From NCBI GenBank assembly GCA_021296215.1, contig JAGWBA010000005.1, forward strand, positions 1 to 56,618: a DNA stretch of 56,618 nucleotides, given 5' to 3'. A program made the translations under genes and the position numbers. Below, piece by piece: positions 1 through 6,942 of the stretch (positions are counted from its first letter, which is position 1; the number at the start of each line of letters is the position of its first letter). The notes under the pieces were generated by a model. It was not told where the DNA came from. It was given only the letters and a program-made list of their open reading frames with translations, and did no database searches. Source of the DNA: Flavobacteriales bacterium (GTDB lineage Bacteria > Bacteroidota > Bacteroidia > Flavobacteriales > ECT2AJA-044).

Positions 1-22
1 CCCTCATAAAAACGAGTTATAT

Positions 23-352
23 ATGGCTTTTTCAGACAGACTGAGCTTCGCGCGTAAACAGAAAAAAATAAGACAAGCTGACTTAGGAAAGTTGGTTGGA
101 ACGTCTGGAGATATTATCGGGAAGTATGAAAGAGGAGAAAACACGCCCTCGATTGAAGTTGCTGCAAAGATTGCCGAAGCTCTCGGAGTTACGCTTGATT
201 ACTTGGTTAAGGACGGAGAGTATGAGCAAGTAGATAAAGACACCCTCAAAAGACTAAAGGAGATTCAAACGCTTTCCCCTGAAAATAAAAATCATGTATT
301 CGCCCTCTTGAACGCTTTCATTAAGCAAACCAAACTACAGGGTATTATGTAA
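23..352 (+). CDS. XRE-family HTH transcriptional regulator
   Basis: A 109-residue protein with a Cro/C1-type helix-turn-helix at about residues 6-62: RLSFARKQKKIRQADLGKLV, then an IIGKYERGENTPS recognition helix and ALGVTLDYLV. It should bind DNA as a dimer and repress a nearby promoter; the target cannot be read from sequence. The short C-terminal tail (about residues 70-109) is helical and probably dimerises. It points toward the lipoprotein/RHS-tip pair on the other strand and is separated from it by a shared hairpin. It could be a regulator of a prophage, toxin module or stress response. The upstream promoter lies outside the window. The family call is firm; the role is unknown. Confidence 0.85.
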   Translation: MAFSDRLSFARKQKKIRQADLGKLVGTSGDIIGKYERGENTPSIEVAAKIAEALGVTLDYLVKDGEYEQVDKDTLKRLKEIQTLSPENKNHVFALLNAFIKQTKLQGIM

Positions 353-353
353 C

Positions 354-379
354 AAAAAAGCCACTCAATGAGTGGCTTT
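354..379 (-). terminator. Rho-independent terminator of the lipoprotein/RHS-tip pair
   Basis: AAAGCCACT and AGTGGCTTT form a 9-bp stem around a 5-base loop. On the minus strand the stem is followed by a T-run (TTTTTTGTT). It overlaps the stop codon of the minus-strand lipoprotein. It could also weakly terminate the XRE gene from the other side, but the plus-strand flank is less T-rich. Confidence 0.75.
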
Positions 380-742
380 GGATTCCTTACCTAATTGAAT
401 TAATGAGTCTAAAGGTTGTATCTTTTTAGGGTAATAAAGATTAAAAGTTGACGCATCATAATATTGACCAACAAAGCTTTGATAGTAAATGTACGTTTCA
501 CTTTCATAGTCATATGAGGTTTGAAAAACAACCGAGTCTTCACGTTTATTAAACGTATCCGTAACTTCCACTTGGTTCTCTATACCTTTATTATTTGGAA
601 CAGAATCACCCACTAAAGGTTGTTCCCTCGCATCGCCTTTTTTTGTAGTGGATTTTCTTTGAGCATTATCATCACATGAAAAAGTCAGGCCCATTAAAAG
701 CAGTGCCACTACAAAAATTTTAGTTCCCGCCTTCAATGCCAT
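365..742 (-). CDS. Small exported lipoprotein, candidate immunity protein
   Basis: A 125-residue protein with a lysine-bearing N-terminus, a hydrophobic segment and a lipobox (LTFSC, Cys about residue 23), so it should be a lipid-anchored periplasmic or outer-membrane protein. The mature part is hydrophilic and Thr/Lys/Asp-rich, with an aromatic patch (YDYESETYIYYQ). I recognise no family. Its start overlaps the end of the RHS-tip gene by 10 bp, so the two are probably co-translated. A small lipoprotein directly after an RHS toxin-like tip is the expected position for an immunity protein. That role is inference from position only. Confidence 0.6.
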   Translation of the reverse strand: MALKAGTKIFVVALLLMGLTFSCDDNAQRKSTTKKGDAREQPLVGDSVPNNKGIENQVEVTDTFNKREDSVVFQTSYDYESETYIYYQSFVGQYYDASTFNLYYPKKIQPLDSLIQLGKESKATH

Positions 743-1572
743 TCAATGCAATTTCTATTTCTTTCGATTTGTTCGATAATCAAGTTACTATACTGTGAAG
801 CTTGCTCAGGGTTGTTTGTTTTAAAGTCTTCCCATGCTTGAGTTCGCCTTAAGCCATACCATGACATAGCTTGATACCAAACATCAGTATGATAATCAGG
901 GACAGTGCCTCCGCTTTGAATAATTTGATTATCAAACTCCATCATTGCATCCACTAGCATGGTCCTATTATACGATCCCATTTGACTATGGTGTCCTTCT
1001 CCTCCCGATCTATCTAGAATAAAATCTTTATGCCCGGGGTAACCCGTAAAAGTTCCGTTGGTCTGTTTATATCTTTCAAACATTCTGGCATGGTCACCTT
1101 CATGCACCAATGCCATTAACAAAAAAGTCTGATCTATACCAATATCACCTGAAGAGTTTAAGATATCTGAATTTATTACAATTCTATGCATCCCGTACTG
1201 TGATACAGGATTACTTGAAGACAAATGCGATTCAGTTCTTGCCACATTTGTAAAGCCCGAAGGTGAACCACTACTATTTTTTAATTGCCCTAAATGAACG
1301 TAAACGTTATTCTGATTCGCATAAAAGCTTTTCATAACATTTTTCCAAACACTGTTTGAACTTGCTAACTGGGAAAAAGAATTCACTGAAGAATTTGCTT
1401 TTAATTTATTAGTAGGAACTACTTCTCTCCCGTCAGGGTCGACATAAAATATGGGATTATTCATGAAAGCAACATAAGGACTCCATGAAGGGAACTTAGC
1501 TGCTAACGGGCCCACAAGCCAAGACCAAAGATTAAACCTATGATCGAAGTAGCCGATCGACTCATGAATCAC
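733..1572 (-). CDS. Truncated RHS-core protein with HExxH metallopeptidase-like tip
   Basis: This 279-residue protein starts at a GTG directly after an in-frame TGA. Residues about 20-50 (PLAAKFPSWSPYVAFMNNP, then FYVDPDGRE) match the end of the RHS repeat-associated core. The region before it (GYFDHRFNLWSW) is a corrupted version of the usual core sequence. The hundreds to thousands of residues that normally form the RHS shell are absent, so this is the tip of a larger gene. After DPDGRE comes a variable domain with HEGDH at residues 157-161, an HExxH zinc-peptidase signature, and GGEGHHSQM near residues 190-198 as possible further ligands. In RHS proteins this position holds the toxin. No signal peptide is present. 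It overlaps the upstream gene by 11 bp and the downstream lipoprotein by 10 bp. It may be a dead remnant or an orphan toxin. Confidence 0.65.
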   Translation of the reverse strand: MIHESIGYFDHRFNLWSWLVGPLAAKFPSWSPYVAFMNNPIFYVDPDGREVVPTNKLKANSSVNSFSQLASSNSVWKNVMKSFYANQNNVYVHLGQLKNSSGSPSGFTNVARTESHLSSSNPVSQYGMHRIVINSDILNSSGDIGIDQTFLLMALVHEGDHARMFERYKQTNGTFTGYPGHKDFILDRSGGEGHHSQMGSYNRTMLVDAMMEFDNQIIQSGGTVPDYHTDVWYQAMSWYGLRRTQAWEDFKTNNPEQASQYSNLIIEQIERNRNCIEWH

Positions 1573-2353
1573 TCATTGTACGCAGGTATTGAAACAACTG
1601 CGAAAAGGGAATCTCGAAATAGAAGTAATCCATCAGCTCCGCCTTACCATATATGCGCTCACCGCGAATCTGCTGAACATTGCGAACTCCGTCGATATCC
1701 TTGAAAACGCGATGCATCGCGTACAACTGAAAACGAGCGACATTTTGTTCGCCGAAAAGTGAAACGTGGAATTGAAGTTCCCATGGGTAGTTTTCGTGAG
1801 GAACGGCTTTTTTAAGGATTTCTTGAACCCATTGGTCGCGTTTTTTCAGCTTCACGTTTTGTACGAATCCGTGATCGACCAAATGAAGTGAATAAACGAA
1901 GGTGCCAATACTGTCTTGAGCGTGGATCTTGTCGACTTCGCGCTCTTCCATGACGAAATAGTTGAGCTTTGGTTTAACTTCCCACCCGCGCTGCCTTTGA
2001 GGGTAAGCATAAGAATCGTCTTCGGTGGCTTTAACAACGACCAAGTACGGCTTGGTCCCATAGTAAATGCGGAAGATCTCGATAAACGAAATGTTGTCCT
2101 CGCCCAGAGCATGCGTGAGGTCTTCCTTCTTCTTCCCCCATTCGAAGCTCGTGGCACGCAGCGGAAGCGCTCCTGCCATACTATACCACCGAGGGTCCTC
2201 ACCGTAGGTCCAGCCCGTGATATCCTCACCCTCGATACGCGAAAGTACCGTGTCTTCGGCCACCGGGCAGGGTAGACTCTGACGACCTTGAGCCATAAGC
2301 CCTACTGGAGCAATGATCAAAGTCAAAATGATCGTTCGAAAAATCTTCGCCAT
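1562..2353 (-). CDS. Exported protein of unknown function
   Basis: A protein of about 263 residues with an N-terminal signal peptide (MAKIFRTIILTLIIAPVG, cleavage near LMAQG). The ATG at 2353 is preferred over a TTG two codons upstream. The mature part has about equal acidic and basic residues and many aromatics (GWTYGEDPRWY, IYYGTKPYLVVVKA). There is no lipobox, further TM helix or recognised catalytic motif. It should be periplasmic or outer-membrane-associated. It is divergent from the glycosyltransferase operon, with only about 20 bp between the start regions. Its stop codon lies just inside the truncated RHS gene, so a recombination junction may sit at or near its 3' end. Confidence 0.6.
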   Translation of the reverse strand: MAKIFRTIILTLIIAPVGLMAQGRQSLPCPVAEDTVLSRIEGEDITGWTYGEDPRWYSMAGALPLRATSFEWGKKKEDLTHALGEDNISFIEIFRIYYGTKPYLVVVKATEDDSYAYPQRQRGWEVKPKLNYFVMEEREVDKIHAQDSIGTFVYSLHLVDHGFVQNVKLKKRDQWVQEILKKAVPHENYPWELQFHVSLFGEQNVARFQLYAMHRVFKDIDGVRNVQQIRGERIYGKAELMDYFYFEIPFSQLFQYLRTMSDS

Positions 2354-2371
2354 GCTCAAAAATTAGTAAAC

Positions 2372-3280
2372 TTGACGAAAAGTAAAGCAGTTTTGCCCAC
2401 TACACCGCCTAAGGTCGCTATTATAACGGTTAATTTCAACCAAACCCAAGCTACAAAAGAGCTTCTGAACAGTTTGCGACGACATCCGTAAGCGAATATG
2501 GAAGTCTGGGTGGTCGATAATGGCTCTGATCCGGAACCTTCGGACTTAAAGGACGAGTATTCCGAAGTGATGTATCTGCGGACCGATGAAAATCTAGGCT
2601 TCGCCGGAGGTAACCATCTTGCCGTTAGGCAATCAAAAGCCGACTATCTTTTTTTCGTCAACTACGATACAGAAGTCACCGACGGGTTGATCGACCGACT
2701 TGTCCGCGATTTAGAGGAAAATCCCGATTGGGCGGGAGTGAGCCCACGTATTCTGTACCACCATACTCCCGATACATTGCAGTACGCGGGCGCAACGGCG
2801 ATGCACCCGATGAAGATCGGAAACGAATCGATCGGATTTAAGGAAAGGGACCGCGCCGAGTTTCAGGTGGTTCGCAAGACCGAGTTCTTGCATGGAGCCG
2901 CTATGATGATCCGCCAATCGGTGGTCGACGAGGTGGGGCGGATGAACGACGATTACTTTTTGTATTATGAGGAGCACGATTGGTGCGAGCGGATGAAATG
3001 CGCCGGATACCAACTGTTTGTCGATGGTCGTGTGGCCATTTTTCACAAGGAGTCGCTGAGCACGGGAATGGCCAGTCCGCTCAAAACGTATTACCTCACG
3101 CGGAACCGCCGCTTGTGGGCTCGCCGAAACCAACGCGGCTTGATGAAAATCATGTCCGGAGCGTACTTTTATTTTGTGGTCGTTCCAAAGAATTTGCTGA
3201 AATTCACGGTATCGGGCAAGTTGCAGCACATAGTAGCCACTTGGCGCGCCATCGTTTGGAATTTAAGCCATAGAGCATGA
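2372..3280 (+). pseudogene. GT2-family glycosyltransferase interrupted by an in-frame TAA
   Basis: Read through, this is a WbbL-type GT2 transferase of about 300 residues: a nucleotide-sugar-binding start (KVAIITVNFNQTQATKELL), a VVDNGSDPEP loop, an NLGFAGGNH motif, a DxD-type NYDTEV, and a C-terminal FLYYEEHDWCERM acceptor region. A TAA at 2489-2491 splits it between LRRHP and ANMEVWVVDN with no change of frame. A Tyr codon (TAT/TAC) would fit there, so one base change explains it. The downstream part alone lacks the first beta strand and should be inactive. The start is uncertain: TTG at 2372 or 2393 avoids overlap with the divergent gene. It is the first gene of the glycosyltransferase operon and overlaps the next by ATGA. 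Confidence 0.75.
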
Positions 3281-4455
3281 TCATCGTTTATTTTATACTT
3301 ACTGCGCTGTTCATCTACTTGGCCCTCAGTGTATTGTATTTCCATTTCTTTTCGTGGGGCGCCCTTTTCCCACTGCGCGATCGCAAGGTCGCTGAAAAAC
3401 TGTCACGCAAATACGCCGTCCTCATTCCCGGTTATAAAGAAGACGCCGTCATCGTTTCTGTAGCGGAGGCTGCCTTGCGGCAGGATGCGTCCCGCGAGAT
3501 GTTCGACGTGGTGGTGATCGCCGATAGCTTCCAACCCGAAACCCTCGAACGCCTGCGCGAACTCCATGTAAAGGTCGTCGAGGTCTCCTTTGATGTGAGT
3601 ACCAAGTCCAAGGCTCTGAATAAAGCTATGGCTGAACTGGGCGATGACTGCGATGTAGCCGTTGTTCTCGACACCGACAACATCATGGCCGAAGACTTTT
3701 TACTCCGCATGGAACCGCATTTCGATCGCGGCTTTCAGGTGGTTCAAGGGCATCGGGTCGCTAAGAATACCGGCACTCCCATGGCGCAGCTCGATGCTAT
3801 TTCAGAAGAAGTGAACAACAGCGTTTTCCGTAAGGGCCATCGCGTTTTTGGGTTGAGCTCGGTGCTGATCGGATCGGGCATGGCGTTTGACTATGCCTTT
3901 TTCAAAGAGATCATTGGCCGAATCAAGGTTATTGGTGGATTCGATAAAGAACTGGAACTCGAAATGCTGCGCGACCGAATTCAGATCTCCTACGCCATCG
4001 ATGCCTACGTATACGACGAAAAGGTGAGTCGGGCCAAGAGCTTTCAAAACCAGCACCGACATTGGCTTTCTGCTCAATTCATTTACTTTCGACGCTATTT
4101 TGGGTCGGCGGTGCTGCACTTGTTTACGAAAGGGAACCTCGATTTCTTCGATAAAGCCATTCAGATGGCCTTGGTTCCACGTGCCTTGCTGATCGGATTC
4201 GTTGGCCTGTTCGGCGTTTTGGCCTATTTCTTTGAAATCCCGCCCGGATCTGAATGGTGGATATGGCTCCCGGGTATTCTGGTGATTTCGTTCTTGTTTT
4301 CGATTCCCGGAGAATTCTACAATGCCAAAACCCTCAGGGCACTAATATACCTTCCCGTGGGCATACTGAATGTGCTACTTTCGCTGCTCAAGATCCGCGG
4401 AGCCAATAAAAGATTCATTCACACGCCACACGGCGAAGATTCATCCTCGTCATGA
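3277..4455 (+). CDS. Membrane GT2 glycosyltransferase
   Basis: A 392-residue transferase with an N-terminal membrane helix (about residues 2-27), a GT-A core (YAVLIPGYKEDAVI; DVVVIADSF; a DTDN metal-binding motif near residue 140) and two or three hydrophobic segments near residues 300-375. The QNQHRHWLSAQ segment near residue 253 corresponds to the Q/RxxRW-type motif of processive or membrane-bound GT2 enzymes. It should transfer a sugar on the cytoplasmic face during exopolysaccharide, O-antigen or glycolipid synthesis. The donor is not predictable. It overlaps both neighbours by 4 bp (ATGA), so expression is coupled across the operon. Confidence 0.85.
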   Translation: MIIVYFILTALFIYLALSVLYFHFFSWGALFPLRDRKVAEKLSRKYAVLIPGYKEDAVIVSVAEAALRQDASREMFDVVVIADSFQPETLERLRELHVKVVEVSFDVSTKSKALNKAMAELGDDCDVAVVLDTDNIMAEDFLLRMEPHFDRGFQVVQGHRVAKNTGTPMAQLDAISEEVNNSVFRKGHRVFGLSSVLIGSGMAFDYAFFKEIIGRIKVIGGFDKELELEMLRDRIQISYAIDAYVYDEKVSRAKSFQNQHRHWLSAQFIYFRRYFGSAVLHLFTKGNLDFFDKAIQMALVPRALLIGFVGLFGVLAYFFEIPPGSEWWIWLPGILVISFLFSIPGEFYNAKTLRALIYLPVGILNVLLSLLKIRGANKRFIHTPHGEDSSSS

Positions 4456-5579
4456 GAATCGGTATCGAAGCACAGCGCATTTTTAGACCCAAGAAACACG
4501 GGATGGACATGGTGGCGCTTGAGATGATCCGCCAGTTGCAGGTAATCGATAAAGAGAACGAATACTACATTTTCGTGAAGCCCGACGCGGATCGCTGTTG
4601 GGAGCCCAAAGATAATTTTCACCTTGTTGAACTCACGGGTTCATACCCCGTGTGGGAACAGATAAAGCTACCCAAAAGAGCCGCTGAGTTACAGCTCGAT
4701 GTATTGTACTGTACCTCTAACACGGCTCCGGTGCGCTGTAAAGTGCCACTGGTCGTAACTCTACACGATATCATCTACCTCGAAAAGAACAATCTGCTCA
4801 CCAAGGGATTCACCTGGTACCAAAAGCTTGGCAACGTATATCGCAGATGGGTGGTGCCGTCTATCCTGCCGAAGGCAGCAAAGGTCATAACCGTTAGCAA
4901 TTTCGAAAAGCATCGAATTGGGGAGCGGCTGAGGTTGCCTGACGATAAGCTCGTGGCGGTGTACAACGGGGTCGGTGAGCACTTTATGCCGGTACGCGAT
5001 CCGGATGAGCAAGCAAGAGTGCGCGGAAAATATGGTTTGCCCGAGCAATACTTGTTCTTCTTCGGCAATACCGACCCTAAAAAGAATACGCCACGCACGC
5101 TGAGGGCCTATATCGATTACTGTCGACAAACGGAAGATGCCTTGCCCTTGGTAATAGGTGATTACGCGCCTGAGCTGGTGAGATCGCTGCTCAATGAATC
5201 GGGTGCCTCGGACCTCATGAGTAGTTTCGTTTTTCCGGGATATATCCTGAACACCGATATGCCGGCGATTTTGACCATGGCTGAAGTGTTGCTGTATCCG
5301 AGTCTTCGCGAGAGTTTCGGAATTCCGATCCTCGAAGGAATGGCCTGTGAAACGCCGGTGCTGACTTCCAAGGCCGCCAGTATGCCCGAAGTGGCGGGAG
5401 AGGCAGCGCTGCTGGTTGATCCATCGAACCAAGGGGAGATAGCGGAAGGGTTAATGAGGTTGTTGAATGATGGGGCCCTACGTGCCGATTTGGTTGCGAG
5501 GGGAATCGATAGAGCCAAGGAGTTTTTTTGGCGCAATACGGCTCGTTCGGTCCTCGAAATTTACAATGAATTGCGATGA
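4452..5579 (+). CDS. GT4-family glycosyltransferase
   Basis: A 375-residue GT-B enzyme. The N-terminal acceptor domain begins MRIGIEAQRIFRPKKHGMDM. The C-terminal domain has the retaining GT4 signature: FFGNTDPKKNTPRTL near residue 200 and the E-x7-E motif in SLRESFGIPILEGMACETPV. It is cytoplasmic with no TM helix and probably adds a hexose or mannose-like residue to a growing polysaccharide repeat unit. It overlaps both neighbours by 4 bp. It sits between two membrane GT2 enzymes, as expected in a surface-glycan assembly operon. Confidence 0.88.
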   Translation: MRIGIEAQRIFRPKKHGMDMVALEMIRQLQVIDKENEYYIFVKPDADRCWEPKDNFHLVELTGSYPVWEQIKLPKRAAELQLDVLYCTSNTAPVRCKVPLVVTLHDIIYLEKNNLLTKGFTWYQKLGNVYRRWVVPSILPKAAKVITVSNFEKHRIGERLRLPDDKLVAVYNGVGEHFMPVRDPDEQARVRGKYGLPEQYLFFFGNTDPKKNTPRTLRAYIDYCRQTEDALPLVIGDYAPELVRSLLNESGASDLMSSFVFPGYILNTDMPAILTMAEVLLYPSLRESFGIPILEGMACETPVLTSKAASMPEVAGEAALLVDPSNQGEIAEGLMRLLNDGALRADLVARGIDRAKEFFWRNTARSVLEIYNELR

Positions 5580-6748
5580 ATATGTGGGTCACCCTTTTTT
5601 GGATATTGCTGTTTTTAGTATTCTACTCGTATGTGGGATATGCTTTGTTGTTGGGCGTACTCATCAGGCTGGGGTTCAAGCAAAAGGACGATCTCAACGA
5701 TCCCGAAGAGTGGCCTCCGGTAGCCCTTATTGTGCCGTGTTTTAATGAGGCGGGATACATTGAAGAGAAAATCGAGAACTCTTTGGCCTTGGACTACCCC
5801 GGTGATAAGATCGAGTACATTTTCATTTCGGACGGAAGTTCCGATGAAACCCCGGCCATTGTTAAGCGATACGAGGGTAAGGCTGCAGCTATGCACGAAG
5901 ACGCGCGACGTGGTAAAGCGGCAGCTATGAATCGCGCCGTAGGCGCTACAACAGCGGAAATTCTGATCTTTTGCGATGCCAATACAGAGCTCAATGCCGA
6001 AGCGGTGAAAAAGATCGCACGTCACTACAAGAGCCCCAAGATCGGAGGTGTTGCCGGCGTTAAGATCATTAAGCAAAACGAGGCCGAAAGCGCCAGTGGG
6101 GCCGGTGAGGGCATTTATTGGAAGTACGAGTCGACCCTTAAGAAGTGGGATAGTCGTTTTTATACCGTAGTTGGAGCGGCCGGGGAGCTAATGAGCTATC
6201 GCAGGGCGCTCTACGAAGAGCTACCGCAAGACACGATCCTGGATGATTTTATGCAGAGTATGCGGGTATGTGAAAAAGGCTATCGCGTGGTTTACGAGCC
6301 CGAAGCACGTGCGGCGGAATGGGCCTCTGCAAACGTAGAGGAGGAGCTCAAGCGGAAGATCCGAATCGCGGCGGGTGGTTGGCAGAGCGTATTTCGGTTG
6401 AAGCGAGCGGGAAACCCCTTCTTCGATTTTAAACTGTGGTTTCAGTATGTTTCGCACCGAGTGATGCGATGGAGCATTGGGCCGGTGAGCTTTTTCCTGC
6501 TGGTACCCCTGGCGAGTTTTCTTTATTTCTCTGGAACACCGGGATTTAGTTTCTTTTTTTGGGCCATGGTTGGGGTGTATATCGCGATCGCGATCGGACG
6601 TATATTGAACGATCGTAAGACCGAGATCAAGATCTTCTGGGTGCCATATTACTTCTTTGTGATGAACTATGCCGTGGTGATGGGACTGTTCCGCTTTCTT
6701 AAAGGAAACCAATCGAGCCTCTGGGAACGCGCTCAGCGAGCTCGGTAA
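5576..6748 (+). CDS. Membrane GT2 glycosyltransferase, PgaC/cellulose-synthase-like
   Basis: A 390-residue enzyme with an N-terminal TM helix (about residues 3-28), a GT-A domain (PVALIVPCFNEAGYIEEKI; ISDGSSDET; FCDANTE metal site), a TILDDFMQSMRV catalytic-base region, a QxxxxR-like RKIRIAAGGWQSVFRLKR segment and three C-terminal TM helices. This layout is that of processive beta-glycosyltransferases such as poly-GlcNAc or hyaluronan synthases, so it may polymerise as well as transfer. It is the last gene of the four-gene operon. Weak dyad symmetry follows it (TCTC-ATTGC-GAGA near 6773-6785). Confidence 0.87.
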   Translation: MNMWVTLFWILLFLVFYSYVGYALLLGVLIRLGFKQKDDLNDPEEWPPVALIVPCFNEAGYIEEKIENSLALDYPGDKIEYIFISDGSSDETPAIVKRYEGKAAAMHEDARRGKAAAMNRAVGATTAEILIFCDANTELNAEAVKKIARHYKSPKIGGVAGVKIIKQNEAESASGAGEGIYWKYESTLKKWDSRFYTVVGAAGELMSYRRALYEELPQDTILDDFMQSMRVCEKGYRVVYEPEARAAEWASANVEEELKRKIRIAAGGWQSVFRLKRAGNPFFDFKLWFQYVSHRVMRWSIGPVSFFLLVPLASFLYFSGTPGFSFFFWAMVGVYIAIAIGRILNDRKTEIKIFWVPYYFFVMNYAVVMGLFRFLKGNQSSLWERAQRAR

Positions 6749-6805
6749 TGTTTCTAAATCACGACCCGTATTTCTCATTGCGAGAATAAATACACTTAGG
6801 CACCG

Positions 6806-6821
6806 TTTCCAACTTGTTGGA
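6806..6821. promoter_or_regulatory. 16-bp palindrome overlapping a -33 element (possible operator)
   Basis: TTCCAACTTGTTGGAA has two 7-bp arms around TT. Its TTG at 6816-6818 is the upstream element of the promoter at 6836-6843, so a protein bound here would block that promoter. No regulator gene is adjacent. The palindrome alone could arise by chance. Confidence 0.35.
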
Positions 6822-6843
6822 ATACAGTAAAAAACGTACTTTA
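6816..6843 (+). promoter_or_regulatory. Bacteroidota-type promoter TTG-N17-TACTTTAG
   Basis: TTG (6816-6818) is followed after 17 bases by TACTTTAG (6836-6843). This is close to the Flavobacterium TTG-N17-23-TAnnTTTG consensus and has the same TAnTTTAG form as elements upstream of the genes at 40832 and 46042. Transcription would start near 6850, and no coding sequence follows before the terminator at 6894. Confidence 0.45.
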
Positions 6844-6849
6844 GTGAAG

Positions 6850-6942
6850 TGGCATAGACCTTGAAAAGAAATTAAAAGTTGTTTTTAGGTGGGGAAAGCC
6901 CTTTGACGAATCGCAATGATTTCGAAAAGGGTTTTCTTTTTT
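6850..6942 (+). ncRNA. Candidate small RNA (about 90 nt)
   Basis: A promoter-like pair (6816-6843) and a strong terminator hairpin (6894-6942) enclose about 90 bases that are A-rich and hold no start codon with a plausible frame. The 3' end is complementary to the end of the minus-strand gene finishing at 6941. It could be a small RNA, an antisense regulator of that gene, or just a terminator with a chance promoter. I recognise no RNA family. Confidence 0.3.
6894..6942 (+). terminator. Rho-independent terminator
   Basis: GAAAGCCCTTT pairs with AAAGGGTTTTC (one G-U pair) around a loop of about 20 bases that contains a second short pairing, and is followed by TTTTTT. It ends transcription from the glycosyltransferase operon or from the local promoter. 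It abuts the stop codon of the convergent gene. Confidence 0.7.

Noticed and set aside
2288-2371. ATG at 2288 as start of the first glycosyltransferase
   Set aside because: It would overlap the divergent gene's signal peptide on the other strand, and the added residues do not look like a GT2 N-terminus.
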